NCBI GenBank assembly: GCA_016207445.1
Contig: JACQPS010000331.1
Span: 1-19,195 of the forward strand
Direction of reading: 5' to 3'
Length of the DNA: 19,195 nt
Source of the DNA: Gemmatimonadota bacterium
GTDB taxonomy: Bacteria; Gemmatimonadota; Gemmatimonadetes; Longimicrobiales; RSA9
Part shown: positions 8,297-13,855 of the stretch, piece after piece
Layout of the letters: the number at the start of each line of letters is the position of its first letter
Numbering within the stretch: position 1 is the stretch's first letter
Translations under genes and position numbers: made by a program
Notes under the pieces: generated by a model
The model's database searches: none
Told to the model about the DNA's origin: nothing
Seen by the model: only the letters and a program-made list of their open reading frames with translations

Positions 8297-8925
8297 GCAC
8301 CGGAACGATCCCGATCGCCTCCGCCGCGCGCTTCCTCCACGCGAGCAACCTCCTTACCTACCTGTCGCTCCTGGCAGGGCTCGGCGCCATCGCCGCCGCG
8401 CGCGGGGCCGGCGGCGCCCCCGCCGTGGGCGCGCTCCTCGCCCTCGCCGTCGTGGCCGACACCTTCGACGGCCGCTTCGCCCGCCTCTTCGCGCGCAGCG
8501 ACACCCAGCGCTCCTTCGGCGTCCAGCTCGACAGCCTGAGCGACGCGCTCACCTTCGGCCTCGCCCCCGTCGTCGCGCTCGGCCTCCTCCTCCCCCCGCT
8601 GCCGACCGGCGCGCAGGCCGCGTGGTGGGGCGCCGGGTTCGTCTACGTGGTCGGCGCCGTCACGCGCCTCGGCTTCTACAACCTTGTGCACGAGGACGCG
8701 GCGGGATTCATCGGCCTCCCGACCCCCGTCGCCGCGCTCGTCTGGTCCTCGCTCCTCCTCGCGCCGCTCACCCCGGCCGTCTCGGCCGCGGCGCTCGTGG
8801 CGTGCGGCGCACTCATGGTCTCGCCGCTCCGCATCCCCCGCCCGCGCGGGGTCTGGCTGGTGGCTTTCGCCGCCTGGGCGCTCTCGCTCGCCGCGCTGCA
8901 CGCGGCGGCGCTCGTCGCGCGTTGA
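8293..8925 (+). CDS. CDP-alcohol phosphatidyltransferase, PssA-like
   Basis: 210 residues from the ATG at 8293 (ATGA overlap). The CDP-alcohol phosphatidyltransferase signature is present: D56xxDG(59-60)xxAR(63-64)...G76xxxD80xxxD84, inside an all-helical membrane protein of about six segments. The spacer between AR and G is 11 residues against the usual 8 or so. FGVQLDSLSDALTFG and, further on, FIGLPTPVAAL resemble bacterial type II phosphatidylserine synthases, which swap CMP of CDP-diacylglycerol for an alcohol such as serine. As last gene of the operon it may install the head group on the lipid made by the upstream enzymes. Substrate alcohol uncertain. Confidence 0.87.
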   Translation: MSTGTIPIASAARFLHASNLLTYLSLLAGLGAIAAARGAGGAPAVGALLALAVVADTFDGRFARLFARSDTQRSFGVQLDSLSDALTFGLAPVVALGLLLPPLPTGAQAAWWGAGFVYVVGAVTRLGFYNLVHEDAAGFIGLPTPVAALVWSSLLLAPLTPAVSAAALVACGALMVSPLRIPRPRGVWLVAFAAWALSLAALHAAALVAR

Positions 8926-8959
8926 GCGGGCGGAGCCCGGCGGCGGTGGCGGCCGCTCA
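8923..8959. terminator. Inverted repeat between convergent genes (possible terminator)
   Basis: TGAGCGG (8923-8929) is matched by CCGCTCA (8953-8959), with an internal perfect hairpin CGGGC-GGA-GCCCG at 8927-8939. The two arms contain the stop codons of the two converging genes. There is no T-tract, so termination activity is only a guess. Confidence 0.3.
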
Positions 8960-9379
8960 GGCGCTGATCTTCGCGTACTGGCGCACGGCGAAAGCGAACA
9001 CGGCAGCGGCGTAGACGACGAGGACGGAGAGGGTTCTCAGGATCGCCTCGAATCCTGCGCCATTGAGGAGTACCGCCCGCATGATCTCGATGAAGTGCTT
9101 GACCGGGCTGAGCTCCGCCACCCACTGTGCCCAGACGGGCATGCTCCGGATCGGGATGAAGAGCCCGCTCATGAGCAGGTAGACCATGACGATGAAGAAG
9201 GTGATGAACATAACCTGCTGCTGCGTCTCGACGAGCGTCGAGATCCAGAGCCCGAGCCCGAGGGCGGCGATGAGGTAGATGGCGGCCACGCCGAAGATCA
9301 GGAGCACGCTCCCCCGCATCGGGACATCGAACGCGAAGCGCGCCAGCGCGAGCCCCATCAGTGCCGTTGATCTGGCCAA
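8957..9379 (-). pseudogene. ABC-2 type transporter permease, C-terminal fragment
   Basis: Minus-strand frame of 140 residues. From about residue 8 onward it matches the last third of ABC-2 permeases of drug- or heme-export type: VPMRGSVLLIFGVAAIYLI, LGLGLWISTLVETQQQVMF, LLMSGLFIPIRSMPVWAQW, SPVKHFIEIMRAVLLNGAGF, ending AVRQYAKIS. Such permeases are usually about 370 residues with a long N-terminal periplasmic domain; that part is absent, and the sequence beyond about 9360 is unrelated. The first ~8 residues (MARSTALM) are probably read from the junction. I see no partner ATPase. It looks like a stump left by deletion or insertion at the left border of the accessory segment. Confidence 0.75.
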
Positions 9380-9391
9380 CAGCCGCCGAGC

Positions 9392-9903
9392 TCAGCAATA
9401 CTGGCTCCTAGCCTTCAAGTAGCTCCGGTTTTCGTCGCGGACCGGACGGGACAGCTTCTCGAGGTGCTGGCGCCCCGCAGCATCATCGTCGAGGCTGTAG
9501 AGCGTCTTCTTGACGGGCGCGAGGCCGGCGGTTCGCGTGCCGTCACGGTGTTCCACCGTCCGGTGGTGCTTGAAAGAGGGAACATCGTTGGTCACGGTCT
9601 CGATGCGCAGAACGGAGCCGAATTTATCGTACATCTTGAGGGCAACCCGGTCCATCTGGTGGCGAATGCGGTTCCCTGGATGCGGGTGTTGAAGTCGTTG
9701 CCCACCTCGCCCAGGTATCGTGGATGCAGCTTCTTGCCAAGGAGGGTGGCGACGTGCTCCGCCTTGACGACACGAACGGCGGTGCGAGCGAGACGATCGT
9801 ACACGGGAGCGAGGTGTTCGCGCCGGCGAAACACAATGTCCGTAGCGTACTCGATCTGCTTGATGCTCCAGTGGTAGCCGGCGTCGGACCCCTCAGCCGT
9901 CAA
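9392..9903 (-). pseudogene. Frameshifted remnant of a conserved protein family of unknown function
   Basis: On the minus strand, GYHWSIKQIEYATDIVFRRR ... VKAEHVATLLGKKL ... GEVGNDFNTRIQGT is read in one frame (9903 down to about 9670). It continues in another frame as RIRHQMDRVALKMYDKFGSV, LRIETVTNDV, SFKHHRTVEHRDGT, VKKTLYSL, LSRPVRDENRSY (to the stop at 9392). I recognise the pattern as a conserved bacterial family of larger proteins but cannot name it or its function. A one-base change near 9670-9678 breaks the frame. The N-terminal part of the family is missing, and the stretch between KKTLYSL and LEKLSRPVRD looks shortened. The strand is opposite to the cassette genes downstream. Confidence 0.6.
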
Positions 9904-10068
9904 GACCCCTGTTTGGTACCGGCTACGCGGGGTTGTGCCCTCTGGGTAGCAACAGCACTGGCTGCTTCGTAAGTATATGGGCGCTTCGATCGGGTGGCGG
10001 GGAGTATCTCATACGGCGTGAACTCGATCGAGTTCGTGCGCGATCTGAGCGCCTGTCGAGTAATGCGG

Positions 10069-10191
10069 GCTAACGATCGGTTGCAGCAGTCACGCAGGTG
10101 AGGCTGGCGGACCTCCGCCCAACACGCGTGCAGCCGTACCTGAAGTACTCGCGCGCGGATGGGCGCGCTGCTGAACCGAACGGCGTTAGGC
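10069..10191 (+). other. attC: attC-like recombination site 1
   Basis: About 123 bp whose ends form an imperfect inverted repeat: GGCTAACGATCGGTTGCAGCAG at the left pairs with GCTGCTGAACCGAACGGCGTTAGGC at the right, with unpaired bases as in attC sites. The right simple site GTTAGGC (10185-10191) fits GTTRRRY exactly; the left GGCTAAC (10069-10075) misses RYYYAAC by one base. Inner hairpins occur at 10106-10119 (GGCGGA-CC-TCCGCC) and 10136-10148 (GTAC arms). attC sites are the folded single-strand targets of integron integrases, and this length is within the known range. No coding sequence is visible between 9904 and 10068. Confidence 0.55.
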
Positions 10192-10216
10192 GGCACCACA
10201 GCCTCGGGGGTGGTCC

Positions 10217-10549
10217 ATGCAGGAGCCAGAGAAACCTTCTCAGAGATTAAGTCTCGGCACTGCGGTCGGCATCTTTCTGGGTGTGGCCGCTCTCTGGGCG
10301 TTGACGCCTATCGTGCTCGCGGCGTTCATCGACACTCTCGAGCACCGCGGTCAGTTCGGTGATCTTTTTTGAAGCACCAATGCCCTCTTCTCGGGATTGG
10401 CATTTGCGGGTGTCGTTCTGGCGATCATCCTTCAAGGTCAAGAGCTAGGTCTCCAAATCAAGGAACTGGCGGAGACAAGCCACCATCTTCGTGAAGATTG
10501 CATCCCCCACCGGAGCCGGAGTTACGCTGGAGCCGGGGGGCACGGCTGA
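10217..10549 (+). pseudogene. Small membrane protein gene with in-frame TGA (cassette ORF)
   Basis: The ORF starts with ATG at 10217, 26 nt after attC-like site 1: MQEPEKPSQRLSLGTAVGIF, then LGVAALWALTPIVLAAFI (membrane segment) and HRGQFGDLF. It is stopped by TGA at 10370-10372. The same frame continues without shift as STNALFSGLAFAGVVLAIIL, QGQELGLQIKELAE (second membrane segment and start of a coiled coil) to a second TGA at 10547-10549. I recall relatives reading FGDxFGAxNALFSGLAFAGV, so a Gly codon (GGA) at the TGA position is likely and a single G-to-T change would explain the stop. The protein is also short after the second membrane segment. Position and type suit an integron gene cassette. 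Function unknown. Confidence 0.55.
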
Positions 10550-10754
10550 GCTCAACGAAGCGGGCACTTGGTCCATTACTTTTGCGATTTCTTCACAACT
10601 CCGTACCGGTTGGGCCGAAGACTCGGGCATCGTAGCCTTTCGGAATGACTTATCTCTCACCTTTCCTTCGCAATCTCCGGGCGAGAGCTGTGCCTGAGCG
10701 AGAATTCTCCCCTTGCTCAGCAGCATCGCCGGCCGCGGCACCGCAGATCACGGC

Positions 10755-10892
10755 GCCTAACTATGCGTGACCGCTGCGGCGGCCGTTGGCCGCCTTGCCG
10801 CGCCTGCGGCGCGGACACCCGGCTCACCTCGTTTCGGAGCTCCGCTCCTCAACTCGGCTTCGCCGGGCGTCGGTCACGCGGTTACGTTAGCC
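10755..10892 (+). other. attC: attC-like recombination site 2
   Basis: About 138 bp. The left end GCCTAACTATGCGTGACCG pairs imperfectly with the right end CGGTCACGCGGTTACGTTAGC. The left simple site GCCTAAC (10755-10761) fits RYYYAAC; the right GTTAGCC (10886-10892) misses GTTRRRY by one base. The interior carries four consecutive hairpins with 3-nt loops. With site 1 it delimits a putative cassette of about 700 bp (10186-10886) in the same orientation. The 200 bases between the membrane-protein ORF and this site hold no gene I can support. Confidence 0.55.
10778..10865. repeat. Chain of four 3-nt-loop hairpins
   Basis: Perfect stems lie in a row: GGCGGCC-GTT-GGCCGCC (10778-10794), CCGCGCC-TGC-GGCGCGG (10798-10814), GGAGC-TCC-GCTCC (10836-10848), CGGC-TTC-GCCG (10855-10865). 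They lie inside attC-like site 2 and would form a compact single-strand or RNA structure. Confidence 0.6.
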
Positions 10893-10907
10893 GCCCTTGG
10901 ATCCGCC

Positions 10908-10936
10908 TTGACAGATGTTACCTTCGGTGGTAACAT
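10908..10936 (+). promoter_or_regulatory. Promoter with palindromic operator for the DUF4160/HTH pair
   Basis: A perfect -35 TTGACA (10908-10913) is separated by 17 bp from a -10-like TAACAT (10931-10936). A perfect 8-bp inverted repeat ATGTTACC-N6-GGTAACAT (10915-10922 / 10929-10936) fills the spacer and overlaps the -10, an ideal place for a repressor. Transcription should start at about 10942-10943, right at the GTG start codon. Autorepression by the downstream HTH protein is my inference. Confidence 0.65.
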
Positions 10937-10941
10937 AATCT

Positions 10942-11136
10942 GTGGGCAAGATCCGGCGGGGCAATTATATCTTTCTGACTTGGAAGGGAGACCACAGCCC
11001 CAGACACGTTCATGTCTATCGTGATGGTAAGCTGGTGGTCAAATGGGATCTCGAGCACTGGAAGGCAATGAAAGGGAAGCCCACCGTAAAGATCCTGGAA
11101 TTGATCGCGGAGCTGGAGGCGGAGGGCCTGCTATGA
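10942..11136 (+). CDS. DUF4160-like small protein (candidate toxin partner)
   Basis: 64 residues starting with GTG at 10942: MGKIRRGNYIFLTWKGDHSP, RHVHVYRDGKLVVKWDLE, then MKGKPT and a C-terminal helix ILELIAELEAEGLL. The HSPRHVHVYRDGK block is characteristic of the DUF4160 family as I remember it. DUF4160 genes are usually small and paired with a regulator-like gene, as in toxin-antitoxin modules, but biochemical activity is not established to my knowledge. An in-frame stop at 10936-10938 makes this GTG the first possible start, and no Shine-Dalgarno fits in front of it, so translation is probably leaderless. The stop overlaps the ATG of the HTH gene (ATGA). Confidence 0.72.
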   Translation: MGKIRRGNYIFLTWKGDHSPRHVHVYRDGKLVVKWDLEHWKAMKGKPTVKILELIAELEAEGLL

Positions 11137-11606
11137 GGATCGAGCGTGTGATCGCGAACAATCGGCGCAGGGTTTTTGAAGTGCGCGCGGGTGGCCGCGT
11201 GCTCGGCTATCCCTATGCGCGCCTCCGCGTCAAGCCGACGGCTGAAGATCGGATCAAGGAAGTTTTCCCCGATGGAGAGTTGGGCTATGAGGCGCTTACG
11301 TATGTGCTCGAGAGCGGCAAGGGAGACACCGTCCATCTGGATGCTGTGCTGGAGTACAATGAGGATCCGGACCACCTGAGGGATCTGCTGCTTTATAAGC
11401 TCACGCTCGAGGCTCAGAAGCGCGTTGCCGAGAGCGGGCTGAGCAAGAGGGAGCTGATTCGACGCTTGGGTACATCAGCGAGCCAGCTTTATCGGCTGCT
11501 CGACCAGACCAACTATACGAAGTCGGTTGGTCAGATGCTGGCGCTTCTGCACATCCTGGGGTGTGACGTCGATTTGATTGTGAAGAAGCGCCGCAAGACC
11601 GCGTAG
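11133..11606 (+). CDS. HTH-domain protein (candidate antitoxin/autorepressor)
   Basis: 157 residues from the ATG at 11133, which overlaps the stop of the DUF4160 gene. The N-terminal ~85 residues form a beta-rich region (VIANNRRRVFEVRAGGRVLG, PYARLRVKPT, PDGELGYEALTYVLESGKGD) that I recognise as recurring next to DUF4160 genes but cannot name. The C-terminal ~65 residues are an XRE-like helix-turn-helix: LEAQKRVAESGLSKRELIRR, LGTSASQLYRLLDQ, then VGQMLALLHILGCDVDL. The basic tail KKRRK may help DNA binding. The obvious target is the palindrome over its own promoter. The pair is intact while every other gene in this accessory segment is broken, which suits an addiction module. Confidence 0.7.
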   Translation: MRIERVIANNRRRVFEVRAGGRVLGYPYARLRVKPTAEDRIKEVFPDGELGYEALTYVLESGKGDTVHLDAVLEYNEDPDHLRDLLLYKLTLEAQKRVAESGLSKRELIRRLGTSASQLYRLLDQTNYTKSVGQMLALLHILGCDVDLIVKKRRKTA

Positions 11607-11663
11607 CGCGCGCACCCCTTGGGCTGCCCTACCCGGGTCCGCCACGACCAGAGGAGAGCCGTT

Positions 11664-12379
11664 TTGCGTGGAAGTCACTACGAAAAGTTCGCAAAGCTGT
11701 TCGATCATTCCATCGTTCGCCCGGACGCCACGCGCGAGGACGTGCGTCGCTTCGCCGAAACGGCCGCCGAGCTGAATGCCGCCACCCTTACCGTCCAGCC
11801 CCACTACGTCCGCTTTGCCGCAGAGCAGCTGAGAGGCTCCGGTGTCCTTGTAGGAACGGTCGTCGCCTTCCCGCACGGAAACGAAACACCATCGATGAAG
11901 GAGTCCCAGGCCAAGGCGGTTCTCGATCTCGGGGCAGAGGAGATCAACATGGTGATGAACATCCCTGCCCTCAAGAACGGGGAGAAGGACCTGTTCATGC
12001 GAGACATCGAGGGCGTGGTTCGAGCTGCAGAAGGGGTCATCGTCAAGGTCATCACAGAGAATTCTATCTGATACAGGAGGAGAAGCGGCGGGCCTGCGAC
12101 TGGATCGCCCAGGCCGGCGCTCATTTCGTGAAGACCTCCACGGCTTACGCGCATGGTGGGGCCACGTTGGAGGACGTGCGACTCATGTACGAGATTGCGA
12201 AGGGGCGCCGCCGCGTGAAGGCCGCCGGCGGGATCCGTGAGCTGAGACAAGTGCTGGAGTACCTGAGAGCGGGGGCACGGCGTTTCGGCTCGACGCGGAC
12301 GGAGCAATTCGTCCGGCCCTTTCGGGAGTTGCCCGACGATGAAAAGGCGGCCTTTGCCGAGTTCTTGGCCGCAACCTAG
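11664..12379 (+). pseudogene. deoC: Deoxyribose-phosphate aldolase, frameshifted
   Basis: DeoC cleaves 2-deoxyribose-5-phosphate to glyceraldehyde-3-phosphate and acetaldehyde. The probable start is TTG at 11664 with GAGGAG at 11651-11656; earlier starts in frame have no ribosome site. The first frame reads YEKFAKLFDHSIVRPDATRE ... VGTVVAFPHGNETPSMKE ... VIVKVITENS and stops at 12069-12071. The rest is in another frame from about 12068: LIQEEKRRACDWIAQAGAHF, VKTSTAYAHGG, RRVKAAGGIREL, ending FLAAT. One missing base near 12066 (a Tyr codon expected in ENSYL) explains the break. Both catalytic Lys positions (VKTST and KAAGGIR) survive in the second half, but the Asp expected in EIDMV is Asn (EINMVMNI). 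A sequencing or assembly error would also explain the frameshift, though not the Asn. Confidence 0.8.
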
Positions 12380-12420
12380 AGGAGCAAGGGGACTCGCCGA
12401 ACGTGCCATGCGTTGGTACG

Positions 12421-12627
12421 CTACGCCGCCATCCACCTCAAGCTGCCCTGCCGCTCCCGGCTCTGCAGCCGGTCGTGCGCCTCGCTGTTGGGGACCGGCG
12501 GGAGCATCTCCCAGCGCATCTCGCCCGCCTCGCCGGTGAACGCGTAGTCCGCGCGGTAGACGGTTCCGTCATCACACACCACAATGATCTTCCCCCGGGA
12601 CTCCACCGCGGCGACCGGCCTGGGCAT
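12421..12627 (-). CDS. Small hypothetical protein
   Basis: 68 residues, minus strand, starting at the ATG whose complement is 12625-12627. A strong GGAGGAGGAG lies 5-8 nt upstream and decides this start over a longer in-frame one. The sequence runs MPRPVAAVESRGKIIVVCDD, GTVYRADYAFTGEAGEMRWE, then LPPVPNSEAHDR. The beta-hairpin-like centre and the WE.LPPVP tail look like a short cytoplasmic protein of conserved type, but I do not recognise a family. It converges with the broken deoC. Confidence 0.6.
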   Translation of the reverse strand: MPRPVAAVESRGKIIVVCDDGTVYRADYAFTGEAGEMRWEMLPPVPNSEAHDRLQSRERQGSLRWMAA

Positions 12628-12751
12628 AACGGCTCCTCCTCCCGACGGCTCCAAACACCTAACCGCAACTCACCGGCCAGCGCGCCCCAGCGCCGCCGCT
12701 TCGCCCGCTCCAGCCCGCGGCACTCCTCCGCGCCTCCGCGTCTCCGCGTGA

Positions 12752-13696
12752 CTACCGCCGCCGCCTCACCCGCTCGATGCCACGCACCTCGAGGTAGGTC
12801 TCGCCCGCGCGCGGTGCGAGCATGGAGCCACGCACGGGCGAGGGATCGCTCGCCTGCCAGTCGCGCAAGAGCGAGTCCGAGAGCGGTCGCACGCGGCCGA
12901 AGAGCGAGACGACGTCGCCCGGAGACAGAGCCAGGTACGCGCCCAGCGCGGGCTCGATGCGGACGGGGTACGCTTCGCCCTTCGGCAGCTCGACCCAGAA
13001 CAGGTGATGGCCCGAGCGGCTGCGCACCCGCACCCGCTCCAGCTTGATGCCGTGGCCGAGGTAGGCGCGCGGTGCGCGCGCGAAGGCTTCCAGGAAGCGC
13101 GCCTGCGGCGACGGCGTCGCCTCGGGCTCCTCCGGCTCCGGCGGGACCTCTGCTTCGTCCGCCGCCGCGAGCCACGCGCCTTCGGCGGCCTCGCCCACGT
13201 CGCCGTACGCAAAGAGCTCGCAGCCGGCGGCGCTCAGCGTATCGGGGCAGAACGCCCAGAGCGTGGTCAGTGAATCTTCGCTCAGCCAGGATGCGCGGTA
13301 TTTGCTGAAGCGCGAGGCGGGGTCGTAGCTCTGGCTGCTCGGCCGCCCGTACGCAGACACGGCCGCGCGGAAGCGCCGGAAAGTCTGCGCCGAGTCGGCG
13401 CGCGCGAGCGGCCGCCGGATTCCGGTGAGAATTCCATAGGTCAGATACAGCGTGAAGTAACCCCGGTCGCCCGGCCGGAGCAGCGCGGGCTCGCACTCCT
13501 GCCGCGCTTCCAGCACCGCGCGGCAGCGCAGCACGATGCCGCGCCCCTCGCTGGCCGCGCGCAGCTCCGTGATGGGCGCGCGCAGCGTGAAGCCCGCGAG
13601 CGTGTCGAGGCGGGCGGTGCGTTCGGGTCCGGCGTCGCCGCGACAGGCCGGCAGGCAGAGCAGCGCGGCAAGCAGTAGAACGCGTGGGCGAGGCAT
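12752..13696 (-). CDS. Predicted lipoprotein of unknown function
   Basis: 314 residues on the minus strand from the ATG at 13696; the much longer open frame upstream is a GC-driven shadow. It has a classic lipoprotein signal: MPRPRVLLLAALLCLPAC with lipobox LPAC and lipid-modified C18. The N-terminal half (to about residue 175) is a soluble domain with four or five Cys (CRAVLEARQEC, FCPDTLSAAGCELFAYGDVG). A Glu/Pro-rich linker follows (EVPPEPEEPEATPSPQ). The C-terminal ~100 residues (RVRSRSGHHLFWVELP, LSPGDVVSLFGRVRPLSDS, YLEVRGIERVRR) look OB-fold-like. No family recognised. It is divergent from the dehydrogenase gene, with a hexanucleotide repeat in the shared upstream region. Confidence 0.75.
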   Translation of the reverse strand: MPRPRVLLLAALLCLPACRGDAGPERTARLDTLAGFTLRAPITELRAASEGRGIVLRCRAVLEARQECEPALLRPGDRGYFTLYLTYGILTGIRRPLARADSAQTFRRFRAAVSAYGRPSSQSYDPASRFSKYRASWLSEDSLTTLWAFCPDTLSAAGCELFAYGDVGEAAEGAWLAAADEAEVPPEPEEPEATPSPQARFLEAFARAPRAYLGHGIKLERVRVRSRSGHHLFWVELPKGEAYPVRIEPALGAYLALSPGDVVSLFGRVRPLSDSLLRDWQASDPSPVRGSMLAPRAGETYLEVRGIERVRRRR

Positions 13697-13794
13697 GCCG
13701 CAGTGTGAACCGTGGCCGCCGCCGCCGTCAAGACGGCGTGGCGCAGAGGGTTGCGCGCGAGCAGCCGCGGCGCCATTCTCCCGTCCGCTTTCAA

Positions 13795-13824
13795 CCCGAT
13801 CCCGATCCCGATCCCGATCCCGAG
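13795..13824. repeat. CCCGAT hexanucleotide tandem repeat, copy A
   Basis: Four perfect CCCGAT units (13795-13818) and one variant CCCGAG (13819-13824), ending 31 nt before the dehydrogenase ATG, in the spacer between two divergent genes. Confidence 0.9.
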
Positions 13825-13855
13825 CCCCCGCAGCGAGCGCCACGGAGACAAGACA

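Larger units (their letters stand above)
9360..11606. mobile_element. Accessory segment with integron-cassette-like organisation (no integrase in window)
   Basis: GC content drops visibly relative to both flanks. The segment starts where the ABC-2 permease is cut and contains two attC-like repeats with an ORF placed just after the first, as in integron cassette arrays, plus a small toxin-antitoxin-like gene pair with its own promoter. All other genes in it are broken. There is no tyrosine integrase, transposase or attI that I can recognise, so if this is an array it is a stranded one (a cluster of attC lacking an integrase). The right border is not defined by any repeat; I place it at the end of the HTH gene. 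Confidence 0.42.

Noticed and set aside
9900..10199. Minus-strand 99-residue frame across attC-like site 1
   Set aside because: It reads straight through the inverted repeat and has no ribosome site or recognisable domain.
10445..10741. Minus-strand 98-residue frame and an overlapping plus-strand 68-residue frame (10491-10697) inside the putative cassette
   Set aside because: Neither has a convincing start or family; they overlap each other and the membrane-protein remnant. One could be real but I cannot choose.
10767..11024. Plus-strand 85-residue frame from attC-like site 2 into the DUF4160 gene
   Set aside because: It is a translation of the hairpin chain and promoter in a frame other than the DUF4160 gene.
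13712..13855. Earlier in-frame start for the dehydrogenase
   Set aside because: It would translate the hexamer repeat as an Ile-Pro run and bury the signal-like segment; ATG at 13856 has a ribosome site.
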